Numbered from the stretch's first letter, positions 1 to 9,485 are shown. The stretch is DNA of 64,000 bases from Gemmatimonadota bacterium (GCA_016712265.1 JADJRJ010000031.1:868001-932000); one strand, 5' to 3'. Notes: generated by a model from the sequence alone, not told the origin. Made by a program: numbers and translations.

Positions 1-671
1 AGGGCGGCGAGTAAGCGACCTGCCTCTTCGCCATACCCTGGCGACAGGCTGGTGTGGGTGAGGGTCGTGCCGGCAATCCAGTCGTAGGAGAGGACGCCAC
101 GCCGCGTCGATCGTCCGCGCAGGTTGGGGGTGGCGAACGGCAGTCCCCGGAAGGCGCGCGCCGTCTCCTCCGCCTGGCGCGCGGCGCCCGCCGCATGGCA
201 CTTGATGAGGGCGACCGGCGCACCGGCCACCGCGACCCGATACACGGCGCGTCGCTCCGGCTTCCACGCGAGCAGCTCCACGCCGCACGCGCTGGGGGAC
301 GGTAGCCTGAGGCGGCGGTGCGCACGATCTCGCGACGCGTCGTCCAGCAGCCAGCGCGACCCTCGCACCCTCGCATCATCGGGAAACGCCGTCACGGTGA
401 TCGCACGGGTGGCGTCAGCCACAGGGTAGGCTGCCATCGCGGGGTCGGCCGGCCGCCACGCCTTCACGAGGTACCGCGAGCCGCCGACCACGACCCCTGC
501 CAGGCAGCTCTGCCCGGGTTTGTACTTCACATACGCCACCACCGGATCACCGAGTGCCGTCGGGGCCACCCGTCGCCACCAGTCGCTGTCCCGGGTTGGG
601 GTGAGCACGTCGGCCAGCCCCGGGAGGGCACCATCCCGGTCGGCGAGGTCGTGATCGGCGCTATCCGGCAT
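1..671 (-). CDS. APH-like phosphotransferase, partial (C-terminus beyond window)
   Basis: The minus-strand frame opens at ATG 671 and stays open to the window edge, showing about 223 residues. The visible part reads like the N-terminal lobe of the aminoglycoside-phosphotransferase/choline-kinase fold: the stretch VAYVKYKPGQSCLAGVVV is the usual first beta-hairpin of these kinases, and the later ALIKCH segment looks like the strand carrying the ATP-binding lysine. The catalytic loop and DxD would lie beyond the edge and cannot be checked. It overlaps the ABC exporter stop by 11 bp and is the last visible gene of the glycosyltransferase operon. The substrate is therefore more likely a sugar, lipid or small metabolite made by the cluster than an antibiotic. 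Family call fairly sure, substrate unknown. Confidence 0.72.
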   Translation of the reverse strand, partial: MPDSADHDLADRDGALPGLADVLTPTRDSDWWRRVAPTALGDPVVAYVKYKPGQSCLAGVVVGGSRYLVKAWRPADPAMAAYPVADATRAITVTAFPDDARVRGSRWLLDDASRDRAHRRLRLPSPSACGVELLAWKPERRAVYRVAVAGAPVALIKCHAAGAARQAEETARAFRGLPFATPNLRGRSTRRGVLSYDWIAGTTLTHTSLSPGYGEEAGRLLAA

Positions 672-2478
672 GGGACACCGGCAGCGGTACGACAGCCCCA
701 CTCATCCGCGCCGACTGATCGCGATACCAATTCGCGAACGCACCTCCGCGGCGCAGCAGGTCGGCCGGCGTGCCATCCTCCACGAGGCGGCCCGCCCCAA
801 GCACCAGCACCCGGTCCGCGCGCGCCGCGAGGTGCAAGGCATGGGTCACGAGGAAGGTGGTGCGACCCCGGGCCAGTCGCAGGAGCGCTTCGCACACGTC
901 CCGCTCGTTCTCTTCATCGAGGCCGACCGTGGGTTCGTCGAGCACCAGGACCGGCGGGTCGCGTAACACCGCGCGCGCGATCGACAAACGTTGCCGCTGC
1001 CCGTTCGACACGGTTGCGCCGCGTTCGCCGAGCACCGTGTCCAGTCCCTGCGGGAGGGCGGCGACAAACCCCGCCGCGTTGGCGAGGCGGAGGGCGGCCA
1101 GCACCTGGGCCTCACTGCGCCCCGTCGTGCCTAACGTCAGATTGTCGCGGACGGTGCCTGCAAAGAGCACGGTGTCCTGGAGCACGACCCCGACCTGGCT
1201 GCGCCAGGAGGTCAGGGTCAGCATATCGACGTCGTGATCGTCCACGACGATCCGGCCACGGCTCGGCGCGTACAGCCGCAACAGCAGGTGGACCAACGTC
1301 GACTTGCCGGCCCCCGAGGCTCCAACAATCGCGACCAGCTCACCGGGGCGGATGTGCGCCGTCACCCCGGCCAGCACGGGCGCGTCGGCGTGGTAGGCGA
1401 AGTGCAGGTCGTCCAACCGGATCTCGCCGCGCAGCGGTGGTGCGGTGATGGCCTGTGGGGGATCCACGACGCCAGGCGTGCGGTCGAGCACGTCCAGCAC
1501 GCGCTCCGCCGCCGCCGAGGCCTTGCCGAGTCGGCTCGTGTACTTGGCAAACGACTGCAGCGGCTTGAACGCCGTCTTCAGGTACGCGGCGAACACCAGC
1601 AGGTCACCTGCGGTCATCTGCTGGCGTAGGACAAGGCGCGTCCCGTACCAGAGCAGGAGGGCCGTGCTCAGGGCGATCGCCACATCGACGCTGCGCTCGA
1701 GCCCCGCGGAGAGGCGCTTGGCCTTCACCCCCTGCGAGGCGGTGCGTTGGTTCTCCCGGCTGAAGCTCTCGCCGATGACCTCCGTGAGCGATAGGGCCTG
1801 CACCGTGCGAATCGCGCTGAGGGATTCGCTCGCGGTCGCCGCCATGGCCCCTTCCCGGCGTCGCTGAACACGCGCCGCGTCACGAATGCGCCGATGCGTC
1901 CCGCGCCATCGCAGGAGGAACAGGGGCATGGGGAGCAGCGCGACCAGGGTGAGGACCGGCTGCTGCCAGGCCATCAACGACACCATGCCGATGAGGATGC
2001 CGGCATCCGCGAGCAGCGGCAGGGCGGCCGTCAGCGTCACGTCCTGCAACATGCCGACGTCGCTCGTCAGGCGAACGGTCAGGTCGCCGGCGCGCGATGT
2101 CTGGTGGTAGGTCAGCGGCAGGAGCTGGAGTCGGTGGAACAGCGCGCCACGCAGTCGCGTCAGCACGCGATTCGCCGCCAGCGCGAGGGCAATCGTCTCC
2201 ACGTACGCCGCGCCCGCGCGGAGTCCAACGATGGTCAGCAGGGCGGCGCCGCACACGGCGGCGAGGGCCGACGGCGTGAGCGCTATCGGGAGCCAGTCCG
2301 GACGGGCCGCCGATCCGAGCACATGGTCGATGAGCACTTTGACCGGCCACGGTTCCGCCACGCGCAGGGCTACTTCCGCGAGCAGTGCCACCACGGCCAG
2401 CGCGATGGGGCGGCGTTCACGGGCGAGGTCGGGACCTACGTGGCGTGCGAGGCGACGCCAGGAAGAGGCGCCGCTCAT
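661..2478 (-). CDS. ABC exporter, fused membrane and ATPase domains
   Basis: A 605-residue half-transporter of the MsbA/lipid-exporter type. The first ~320 residues form the six-helix exporter domain (helices near residues 20-40 and 60-80, a pair near 140-190, and a later pair). The ATPase follows, with Walker A VGASGAGKST, a signature that reads VSNGQ rather than LSGGQ, Walker B VLVLDEPTVGLD, and the H-loop histidine in TFLVTHALH. It probably works as a homodimer in the inner membrane, exporting a glycosylated product. I chose ATG 2478 because its ATGA overlaps the stop of the upstream glycosyltransferase; the open frame further upstream lies inside that gene. Contains one CGTTAGGC motif coding Leu-Gly. 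Confidence 0.93.
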   Translation of the reverse strand: MSGASSWRRLARHVGPDLARERRPIALAVVALLAEVALRVAEPWPVKVLIDHVLGSAARPDWLPIALTPSALAAVCGAALLTIVGLRAGAAYVETIALALAANRVLTRLRGALFHRLQLLPLTYHQTSRAGDLTVRLTSDVGMLQDVTLTAALPLLADAGILIGMVSLMAWQQPVLTLVALLPMPLFLLRWRGTHRRIRDAARVQRRREGAMAATASESLSAIRTVQALSLTEVIGESFSRENQRTASQGVKAKRLSAGLERSVDVAIALSTALLLWYGTRLVLRQQMTAGDLLVFAAYLKTAFKPLQSFAKYTSRLGKASAAAERVLDVLDRTPGVVDPPQAITAPPLRGEIRLDDLHFAYHADAPVLAGVTAHIRPGELVAIVGASGAGKSTLVHLLLRLYAPSRGRIVVDDHDVDMLTLTSWRSQVGVVLQDTVLFAGTVRDNLTLGTTGRSEAQVLAALRLANAAGFVAALPQGLDTVLGERGATVSNGQRQRLSIARAVLRDPPVLVLDEPTVGLDEENERDVCEALLRLARGRTTFLVTHALHLAARADRVLVLGAGRLVEDGTPADLLRRGGAFANWYRDQSARMSGAVVPLPVSHAG

Positions 2479-3659
2479 ATGGCCACCAGCTGCTGAGGTC
2501 CGCGGGTGACCGGTCTCCGCACGGCGGCGGCCTGCGCCCGGGTGAGGATCCGGTCCACGACTGCGTCCCAGGAGCGTTCGGCCAGGACCTCCGCGCGCGC
2601 CACATTCGCCATGGTGGCGGCCTGCGCCGGCGCGGCGTGGATGGCCAGGCACGCGAGCGCCATCGCGCGCGCACTGCCGGGCGGTACCAGCCATCCCGTC
2701 TCTCGATGACGGATGAGGCTGCGCAGTTGCCCGACCTCACTGGCGACGACCGGGACTCCTGCGGCCTGACACTCGACCACCTTGAGTGGGGAGAAGTAGA
2801 ACGGCCCGCGTGCGGGATATGGGGCCAGCGCCACGTGCATGCGGGCGAGCTCGGCTCCCACGTGTTCTGCCGGGACGGCTCCGGTGAACGTCACGGCCTC
2901 CGCAACGCCACGCCACACCAGCCGCGCAGTGAGCGTCTCCCGTCCGGGGCCGTCGCCAACGATCAAGAGCCGAGCCTCGGGGACCCGGCGCTTGACCAGC
3001 GCAAAGGTATCGGCCAGCTGGTCCAGGCCGTGCCAGGGCTTGAGCGTCCCGATGAACCCGACGGTGAATGGGGCGCCGGCTGCCGGGCGTTGCGCCGTAA
3101 AGCGCGCGGGGTCCACGCCGTTCGGTTCCACGACCACCGGCCCGGTCGTGCAGGGATTGGCCTTGGCCCACGCGGCCACTTCCTCCGACACGGCGATGAC
3201 CTGGCTGGCCGCCGCGAGCGATCGGGCGACGGCCCGATCTGCTGTCGCGCGATCCGCCAGCCCGCGGTGTGTCACCGCCTCGTCCACGAGGGGGGCGTTC
3301 ACTTCCAGGCATCCCGGGACGCCCAGGTGGCGCGCCTGCTCCATGGCCCCAAAACTCCACAGCGACAATCGTTCGTACACCAGGTCGACGGGGCCCACCT
3401 GGGTCAGGGCCGCTGCAATCGCGTGGTTGTGTGCGGTCACGGCCGTGGGATCCGGGGCGTCGCCCCCCAGGCGCGGGAGCATCGTGACGCCGAGGTCGGC
3501 CGCCCACGCGGGGGGAACGTCACCCGTCCGCGCAGCCAGGACGACCACGTCGTGCCCCGCCCGTCGCATGGCGCGCAGGACGCCCTGCACGTGGATCGAC
3601 GCGCCCTTCGACCCGTAGATCGGGATGCCGGCGTCGGCGCAGACATAGGCGATCCGCAT
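2475..3659 (-). CDS. Glycosyltransferase family 4 (GT-B)
   Basis: A 394-residue retaining-type glycosyltransferase with two Rossmann halves. The N-terminus MRIAYVCADAGIPIYGSKGA has the glycine-rich acceptor loop of GT4 enzymes. The C-terminal half contains FIGTLKPWHG and VVECQAAGVPVVASEVG, the E-x7-E region that binds the nucleotide-sugar. It should transfer a hexose from an NDP- or GDP-sugar to a growing glycan or small acceptor in the cytosol. It starts one base into the stop of the next upstream glycosyltransferase and ends in an ATGA overlap with the ABC exporter, so the genes are almost certainly co-translated. The exact sugar and acceptor cannot be read from sequence. Confidence 0.92.
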   Translation of the reverse strand: MRIAYVCADAGIPIYGSKGASIHVQGVLRAMRRAGHDVVVLAARTGDVPPAWAADLGVTMLPRLGGDAPDPTAVTAHNHAIAAALTQVGPVDLVYERLSLWSFGAMEQARHLGVPGCLEVNAPLVDEAVTHRGLADRATADRAVARSLAAASQVIAVSEEVAAWAKANPCTTGPVVVEPNGVDPARFTAQRPAAGAPFTVGFIGTLKPWHGLDQLADTFALVKRRVPEARLLIVGDGPGRETLTARLVWRGVAEAVTFTGAVPAEHVGAELARMHVALAPYPARGPFYFSPLKVVECQAAGVPVVASEVGQLRSLIRHRETGWLVPPGSARAMALACLAIHAAPAQAATMANVARAEVLAERSWDAVVDRILTRAQAAAVRRPVTRGPQQLVAI

Positions 3660-4891
3660 CAGGAGGCCCTCGCCAAGTGTCGCGCGGGCCGCCCGGCCGC
3701 GAAGACGTCCCGCAGCGCGGCCGCATTGGTGACGACGTCGAACGACTGCTCCATGAGCGCCCGCGCGCCCGTGGAAAGCCGCAGCCGAAGGGACGGGGTC
3801 ACGAGCAGCTGGGTCAGCGCGACGGCCAGGGCGTCGGCGTCTCGCTCCGGGACCAACAGTCCCGTCTCTCCGTGGCGCACGACTTCGGGGATCCCCACCA
3901 CGTCGGTCGCCACCACGGGCGTGCCTAACGCCATCGCCTCCAGCAACACCGTCGGGAGTCCGTCGCGGTCCCCGTCCTGAGCGACACGGCAGGGGGCGGC
4001 GAACACCGCCGCCTGCCCAACCATCGCGATGACCTCGGCTTGCGGCCGTGGGCCGGCAAAATGCACGGTATCGCCCAGGCCTCGCGCCTCAACCAGCGCC
4101 CGCAAGGTGGATTCGAGCGGTCCGCCCCCAACCAGCGTGCACCGGTGGTCCACGCCGCGCGCGCGCAGCACGGCACAGGCCTCGATGAGGTCGGGCAGCC
4201 CCTTCTTCTCTACGAACCGGCCCACGAAGATGATGTGCGGCGGCCCGCCAGGCGCTGGCGCCTGCCACGCGAAGCGCGCGAGGTCGATGCCGTTGTAGAG
4301 GCGGCGGACGGAGCGCGCGTCCAGCCCCACGTCGCTCGTCAGGTACTCGACGTTGTGGTCACTCACCGTCACGACGTGCGCGGCATCGCCCAGCACGCGC
4401 CGCAGCCCCACTGCGGTCACGCTCTCGTGGAAGATGTCCTTGGCGTGGGCGGTGACGGTGTAGGGTATGCCAGACCATCCCGCGGCGAGGCGCGCTACCT
4501 CGGCGGCGACCGTGGCGAAGTGGGCATGCAGGTTGGTGATTCCCCGGCGGCGCACCTCCCGTGCCAACAGCGCTCCCTGGTAGACCGCGCGTGCCTCGCT
4601 CCCGCGCGCGAGTTCGAGGCGGGACCAGAGTCCGGGGACGTCGGCACCCGCCTGCTGGATGGCGCCCCAGAGATCGGCAGCGCGCAGGCCGTCTGCGGTG
4701 AGGTAGGTGACCGGCGCGCGGACGCGGGCGATCGCATCCTGGAAGTGAGTATCGTTCGGCGGGTACAATGCGAACACCTCGAGATCCAGTCCCGCGGCCT
4801 CGTGGGCGAGGATCTCGTTCACGATGAAGGTCTCCGAGAAGCGAGGGTATCGCTTCACGACGTAGCCGATACGTGGCGACTCAGCTCGCAT
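3659..4891 (-). CDS. Glycosyltransferase family 4, WcaL/colanic-acid type
   Basis: A 410-residue GT-B glycosyltransferase. The opening IGYVVKRYPRFSETFIVNEI is typical of the colanic-acid/amylovoran subgroup of GT4. The donor-binding half has IFVGRFVEKKGLPDLIEA and LLEAMALGTPVVATDVVG with the conserved glutamates. It is the second of three consecutive transferases in the operon; its start overlaps the third by 11 bp. It presumably adds a second sugar to the same product. Sugar identity is not predictable here. One CGTTAGGC motif (3923-3930) encodes Leu-Gly inside the donor-site motif ALGTPVV. Confidence 0.92.
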   Translation of the reverse strand: MRAESPRIGYVVKRYPRFSETFIVNEILAHEAAGLDLEVFALYPPNDTHFQDAIARVRAPVTYLTADGLRAADLWGAIQQAGADVPGLWSRLELARGSEARAVYQGALLAREVRRRGITNLHAHFATVAAEVARLAAGWSGIPYTVTAHAKDIFHESVTAVGLRRVLGDAAHVVTVSDHNVEYLTSDVGLDARSVRRLYNGIDLARFAWQAPAPGGPPHIIFVGRFVEKKGLPDLIEACAVLRARGVDHRCTLVGGGPLESTLRALVEARGLGDTVHFAGPRPQAEVIAMVGQAAVFAAPCRVAQDGDRDGLPTVLLEAMALGTPVVATDVVGIPEVVRHGETGLLVPERDADALAVALTQLLVTPSLRLRLSTGARALMEQSFDVVTNAAALRDVFAAGRPARHLARAS

Positions 4892-6068
4892 GGCGCACCT
4901 CGGCCGTGCCCGCGGGGACGAGTGCGTGCAGCAGGGCGCCGATCGCCGGCCCCTCGTGGAGGCGTACGGGACGCCGTGGCGGCCGCACGGGCGGCGTGCA
5001 GACCCAGGATCGCAGCGCGTCTGGGGTCAGCGCGTCCGGATGAAGCATCTCCAGCAGGCCGCGCTCGGCGAGGCGCGACGCCCGGATCAGCTGCTCCGTG
5101 CGGGGGACCACGCGCGGCACGACGAGGGCCCGGACGCCGTGCGAGAGCACATCGCACACCGTGTTGTACCCACCCATGGTGATCACCGCGCGCGCGTCCC
5201 GCATCAGTGCCGCCGGGTCGTCGACAAACTCCAGGATGCGTTTGTCCGGAGCCAGCGCGGCCAGGCGTTCGACCTCGGTGCGCGCCACCACAGACATCAT
5301 CGGGCCCGTGACGAGCAGGGGTTGCCACGGCGCGGGGAAGTCGGCTTGCAGGAAGGCGCGGGCCAGCGGCAATCCGTCCTGCCCGCCGCCCAGCAGGCAA
5401 ACCACGTCGTGGGACGCGCCCTCCGGCGTGGTCGCGCGCGATGGGGTACGCCGGCGCTGGTCGAGGTACCCGGTGTAATGCATCCGGCGCCGGACGTCCG
5501 CCGGCAGGTCGTATTCCAGGGCGACATCGAGTACCGACTCATCCCCGTACACCCATACCGCATCGTAGTACTGGCGAATCGTCGCCACGTTGCCGGCCCG
5601 GTTCCACTCCGCGCGCACGTGCGTGGGATCGTCGAGTATGTCGCGCAACCCAAGCACACAGCGCGTGCGTCCGTCGCGCCGCAGCATGCGCAGCGTCGGC
5701 TCCAATTCGCCCAGCGCGCCACGTGGGACGTTGTCGACGATGAACACATCGGGCGCGAAGGTCTCGATGGCGCCCTGGATGATGGCGCTTCGCAAGGCAA
5801 TGATCTCGTCCAGGGCCACGTTGAGCGTCCGCGCGTGGTATTGCGACGTGGCGTCCTTGTAGAGCGCCGGCAGACTCAACAGGTCAACGCCCCGTGGCAA
5901 CGAGAAGCGGGCGATCTCCCGTGTCCCGGTGATCAGGAGCGTCGAGGGGTGCGGGGCCATGGTCGCCAGCTCGCCTGCGAGAAGCAGGTTGCGACGCATG
6001 TGGCCCAATCCCATGGTATCATGGGAGTAGAACGCGACGCGGGGAACGCGGACGGAGCTGGCGGACAT
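4881..6068 (-). CDS. MurG-like predicted glycosyltransferase (GT28-type fold)
   Basis: A 395-residue protein of the predicted glycosyltransferase group related to MurG and UDP-glucuronosyltransferases. The N-terminus FYSHDTMGLGHMRRNLLLA carries the GxGH loop of this fold. The C-terminal half has LLGGGQDG and VITMGGYNTVCDVLSHG, the donor-site motif. It is the first gene of the minus-strand operon (this gene, two GT4 enzymes, ABC exporter, APH-like kinase) and sits 60-90 bases behind a sigma70-like promoter. It likely starts glycan assembly on an acceptor, but acceptor and donor are unknown. Confidence 0.85.
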   Translation of the reverse strand: MSASSVRVPRVAFYSHDTMGLGHMRRNLLLAGELATMAPHPSTLLITGTREIARFSLPRGVDLLSLPALYKDATSQYHARTLNVALDEIIALRSAIIQGAIETFAPDVFIVDNVPRGALGELEPTLRMLRRDGRTRCVLGLRDILDDPTHVRAEWNRAGNVATIRQYYDAVWVYGDESVLDVALEYDLPADVRRRMHYTGYLDQRRRTPSRATTPEGASHDVVCLLGGGQDGLPLARAFLQADFPAPWQPLLVTGPMMSVVARTEVERLAALAPDKRILEFVDDPAALMRDARAVITMGGYNTVCDVLSHGVRALVVPRVVPRTEQLIRASRLAERGLLEMLHPDALTPDALRSWVCTPPVRPPRRPVRLHEGPAIGALLHALVPAGTAEVRHAS

Positions 6069-6131
6069 CGGCGACGGGTTGAGGTCTGCCGTTCCTCCAA
6101 GGCAAGCGCGGGACCGAAGGGCGCGGGCGCG

Positions 6132-6160
6132 GGTATATCGTCCATCTGGTTGCTGTACAA
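6132..6160 (-). promoter_or_regulatory. Sigma70-like promoter for the glycosyltransferase operon
   Basis: Read on the minus strand, TTGTAC (6160-6155) is followed after 17 bases by TATACC (6137-6132). Each hexamer matches four of six consensus positions. Transcription would start near 6125, about 57 bases before the first glycosyltransferase start at 6068. It sits in the divergent gap shared with the penicillin-binding protein. Confidence 0.5.
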
Positions 6161-6219
6161 CGACTTATGCGATCTTGCCGAACCTTCGCCGTTTCCGGAT
6201 CGTGACACGACCTGATACA

Positions 6220-8280
6220 ATGACCGTCATTTCGTTACAGTCCGGGCGTCGGCTGCACACGTTAGGCGCGCGGTGCCGGGGCCTCGCCCTCGCGGCCTGC
6301 ACGGCGGTGGGCGGTTCTCTCGGTGCCCAGCAGGCCGTGACCCAGGTCACAAACGAACCGTGGCGGATCGTCCCTCCCGCGCAGTCGTCGCTGGTCCTTG
6401 CGCGTGATGGGGCCTACATCGGGGAAGTTGGCGCCGAGTGGCGCACGGTGGTTTCCCTCAAGGCGCTGCCGAAGTACGTCCCACAGGCATTCATCGCCGT
6501 CGAGGACCAGCGCTTCTACCAGCATGACGGGGTCGACCTGGTCGGCGTCGCGGCCGCGATCAAGGATGCCGCGCGTGGTCGCCCGCGGGGCGCCAGCACC
6601 ATCACGCAGCTGCTTGTCGGCAACATGCATCCCGACATCATCGACCGCAGGGACCGGTCGATCAGCCGCAAGCTGCGCGAACAGCAGGCGGCCCGGGAAA
6701 TGGAGCGTCACTACACCAAGGACCAGATCCTCGAAGCCTTCCTCAACCAGTTGCACTTCGGGCGGCGGTACTACGGAATCGAGAGCGCGGCGCGACACTA
6801 CTTCGGAAAGCCCGCGGCCCGGCTGACGTTGGCCGAAGCCGCGTCGCTCGCCGCGATGCCCAAGGGGCCGGCCATCTATGATCCCGTGCGCCGACCGGAT
6901 CGTAATCGGGAGCGACGGAACACCGTGCTCGCGCTCATGGCGCAGCAGGGCTACATCACCCGCGCCGAAGCGACGCGGGCGCAGGCGGAACCGCTGGTGA
7001 CGGTGACCGACGAGGGCTTCGCCGCGCAGGCTCCGTGGTACGTGGATGTCGTGCGCGTACAGGCCGCACGACTGTATCCCCCGGTATCCAGTGGCCCACA
7101 CCGCATCTATACCACGCTGGATCCCTTCCTGCAGCGTGCGGCGGTGGAGGCGCTTGCCGAAGGGGTCACCGCGGTCGAGCAGCGCCCGGGGTATGCGTTG
7201 CCAAAGGCCTCGACCGGGGGCAGGGACTCCACACGAATCCTGCAGGGCCTCGTGGTGGCCATGGATCCGTTCACCGGGGATGTCCGCGCCCTGGTGGGTG
7301 GACGAGACTACGCGACCTCCCCGTTCAATCGCGCTGTGAACGGAATGCGGCAGCCCGGCTCGGCCTTCAAGCCCTTTGTGTACGCCACGGCCGTCGCGGA
7401 GAGCCTGGCGGCCAACACCATGGTGGGTGACACGGCCATCGCCATCCCCCTCTCGAACCGGACGGTGTACCGGCCGAAGAACTCCGACGGCGAGTTCCTC
7501 GGCGTAGTGACGATGCGCGAGGCACTGACGCGGTCGCGCAACCCGGTGGCGGTTACCCTGGCGCAGCAGGTGGGGATGGATTCCGTCATCGCGACAGCAC
7601 GCGCGTTAGGCATCACGTCGCCGATTGCCCCCTATCCATCCAGCGCGATCGGCGCCTCGGTGGTGCAGCCCCTCGACCTGGTCGCCGCGTACGCCACCTT
7701 CGCCAACCTTGGCGCACGCGTGGAGGCCCGCTTCATCACGCGCATCGAGGACGCGCAAGGCAAGGTCGTGTGGCAGAACCGGCTGCAAACACCAGTGCCA
7801 GCGCTGGATCCCCGGGTGGCGTTTATCGTGCGCGATATGCTGCGTGATGCGGTGGATCGTGGCACGGCCACGAGTGTCCGCCGGTACCTGCCCGCCTCGC
7901 TCCCGGTCGCAGGGAAGACCGGGACGACCGACGACAACACCGACGTCTGGTTTGTGGGGATGACGCCGGATCTCGTGGCGGGCGTCTGGCTCGGCACGGA
8001 CAAGCCGACGAGTATCGCCCCCGGTGCTGCGGGCGGCACGTTGGCCGCACCGATCTTCGGACGGATGCTCCAACTGGCGGGAACGACCCGCGCGGCCTTG
8101 CCATGGACCCCACCCCCGGGATTGGTGATCGCCGAGCTGGATCGTGCCACCGGTCAGCTGGCCACCGCGGCGACTCCCCCCGAACGGCGCTACACGGAGT
8201 ACTTCCTCGATGGCACCGAGCCTCCCGTCCTCCGGATGGACCTCTGGCGCCTGGTACGCGGTGGCGCCCCGGCGTTCTGA
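6220..8280 (+). CDS. Class A penicillin-binding protein (transglycosylase/transpeptidase)
   Basis: A 686-residue bifunctional peptidoglycan synthase. The N-terminus has a basic stretch, a hydrophobic segment and SLGAQ, which looks like a cleavable signal rather than a long membrane anchor. The GT51 transglycosylase (about residues 55-230) shows the catalytic Glu95 in AVEDQRFYQHDGVD and GASTITQ. The transpeptidase has SAFK with the active serine near residue 381, SRN near 439 and KTGT near 565. It polymerises and crosslinks lipid II in the periplasm. The start at ATG 6220 has no Shine-Dalgarno sequence and overlaps a TACAAT hexamer. No better in-frame start keeps the signal peptide, so translation may be leaderless or the true start uncertain. 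It is divergent from the glycosyltransferase operon. Confidence 0.93.
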   Translation: MTVISLQSGRRLHTLGARCRGLALAACTAVGGSLGAQQAVTQVTNEPWRIVPPAQSSLVLARDGAYIGEVGAEWRTVVSLKALPKYVPQAFIAVEDQRFYQHDGVDLVGVAAAIKDAARGRPRGASTITQLLVGNMHPDIIDRRDRSISRKLREQQAAREMERHYTKDQILEAFLNQLHFGRRYYGIESAARHYFGKPAARLTLAEAASLAAMPKGPAIYDPVRRPDRNRERRNTVLALMAQQGYITRAEATRAQAEPLVTVTDEGFAAQAPWYVDVVRVQAARLYPPVSSGPHRIYTTLDPFLQRAAVEALAEGVTAVEQRPGYALPKASTGGRDSTRILQGLVVAMDPFTGDVRALVGGRDYATSPFNRAVNGMRQPGSAFKPFVYATAVAESLAANTMVGDTAIAIPLSNRTVYRPKNSDGEFLGVVTMREALTRSRNPVAVTLAQQVGMDSVIATARALGITSPIAPYPSSAIGASVVQPLDLVAAYATFANLGARVEARFITRIEDAQGKVVWQNRLQTPVPALDPRVAFIVRDMLRDAVDRGTATSVRRYLPASLPVAGKTGTTDDNTDVWFVGMTPDLVAGVWLGTDKPTSIAPGAAGGTLAAPIFGRMLQLAGTTRAALPWTPPPGLVIAELDRATGQLATAATPPERRYTEYFLDGTEPPVLRMDLWRLVRGGAPAF

Positions 8281-8310
8281 GAGCCTAACCCCTGGGCGGC
8301 ATGCCCCCCA

Positions 8311-9399
8311 TCAGCGTGGGACCCGCACGGCGTTCATCTGGTCGATCACCGCCTGCAGCCGCGAGGGCGGAGGATCAAGCGCCGCCGCCGCCTTGAGGTA
8401 GGCCAGCGGGTCCCCGCCTAACGGGAGGTCGAGAACCGTGCCCCGGTGGAGGGCGAACGCCTTGCCGCCCTCGATGATCAGGGCGGCCGGCGGCCCCTGG
8501 TATGCGGCCGCGAGGCCCACGTCGATCAGGACGACCTTGCCGTCAAACCTGGGAAAGATGGCCCCCGGGGAAACCGAGTGCCCGATGGCGATATGGCGCA
8601 CGTTGAGGTGTGCGAGGACCTGCTCGACATGCGCCGCCAGCGAGTCCTCGGCTCCCGTGGCAAGCCCGCGGTACCAGAGCGGACCCTCGGGATCCTCCGC
8701 CATGTTCCCGTCCGGGGGAGGCTGCGTCGGGTCCAGTGCACGGCGCACGCCATCGTTCAGGGCCGCAAGGGTGTGGTCCACGTACTTCGGTCCGATCCCC
8801 CCGTGCAGGAACAGCCAGTCGTTGATTCGCACCACGGCCGGGTTGCCGCGGATCCAGCTCGCGTATTTCCCGTTTGCCTCAAAGGCCATGCGGTGCTCGA
8901 CCCAGCCCAGGGGGTGGGCCGCCAACCATTCCGCTCGATACGCGGCATCCTTCCGGCGGGTCGAGTCCGATAGCACCTCAAAGGCGCGCTGCTGCAGGGA
9001 CTTCGCATTGTTGGAGCGGAAGGCGGCGTACTCCCCGGGATGGACGTACCGGAGGTCACCGAGCACGTTCATGACCTCGTGGTTCCCGATGAGCGCATGG
9101 ACCCTGCCGCCGGCGCGCTCCGCCTCGGGGGCCAGTGCCATCAACAGGTCCATCACCTTTCGCGAATCGGGCCCGCGATCGGGGACGTCCCCGGTCTGCA
9201 CCAGGTGCGTCCGCCCCCCGATCCACCGCGCCTTGTCGTCGAGAACCCGCGCCTGGCGCAGCAGCGAAACAAACCGTTCGTAGTCACCGTGGACATCCCC
9301 CACGGCGACAATGCGATCGACCCCCGCAAACGTGTCCTGGGCGACGAGGGAACTCCCGAGCAGGAAGCCAAGGGAGGAAGCGAGGAGGCAAGGTCGCAT
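8311..9399 (-). CDS. Secreted PPP-family metallophosphatase (Shewanella-like phosphatase)
   Basis: A 362-residue calcineurin-type phosphoesterase. An N-terminal signal peptide ends near VAQ. The metal-site motifs follow in order: GDVHGD, GDVPDRGPDS and GNHEVMN, with a C-terminal IGHSVSPG histidine. This arrangement matches the Shewanella-like branch of PPP phosphatases, which is found in bacteria and in plants and protists. It would dephosphorylate phosphopeptides or small phosphates in the periplasm using two metal ions. It is convergent with the penicillin-binding protein and divergent from the acetyltransferase, so probably monocistronic. One CGTTAGGC motif at 8416 encodes Leu-Gly. Confidence 0.88.
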   Translation of the reverse strand: MRPCLLASSLGFLLGSSLVAQDTFAGVDRIVAVGDVHGDYERFVSLLRQARVLDDKARWIGGRTHLVQTGDVPDRGPDSRKVMDLLMALAPEAERAGGRVHALIGNHEVMNVLGDLRYVHPGEYAAFRSNNAKSLQQRAFEVLSDSTRRKDAAYRAEWLAAHPLGWVEHRMAFEANGKYASWIRGNPAVVRINDWLFLHGGIGPKYVDHTLAALNDGVRRALDPTQPPPDGNMAEDPEGPLWYRGLATGAEDSLAAHVEQVLAHLNVRHIAIGHSVSPGAIFPRFDGKVVLIDVGLAAAYQGPPAALIIEGGKAFALHRGTVLDLPLGGDPLAYLKAAAALDPPPSRLQAVIDQMNAVRVPR

Positions 9400-9485
9400 G
9401 GAGGCGATGCGGCGGAGGATGTCGCCAAGTTACGTTTGCGGTGGCGTCCGGTGAGAGGGTACCACGATTGTCGTCCCACGTTCCC

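Noticed and set aside
318..1448. Long plus-strand open frame opposite the ABC exporter
   Set aside because: High GC produces antisense frames of this size. It has Arg/Pro/Ala-rich composition without domains, while the minus strand encodes clear ABC motifs.
6216..6221. TACAAT as a -10 for the penicillin-binding protein
   Set aside because: It overlaps the only start codon that preserves the signal peptide, and the -35 position is poor.
8292..8310. Palindrome TGGG-n-GGCATGCC-n-CCCA between convergent genes
   Set aside because: The stem is short with almost no loop and no T-tract; a terminator is not supported.
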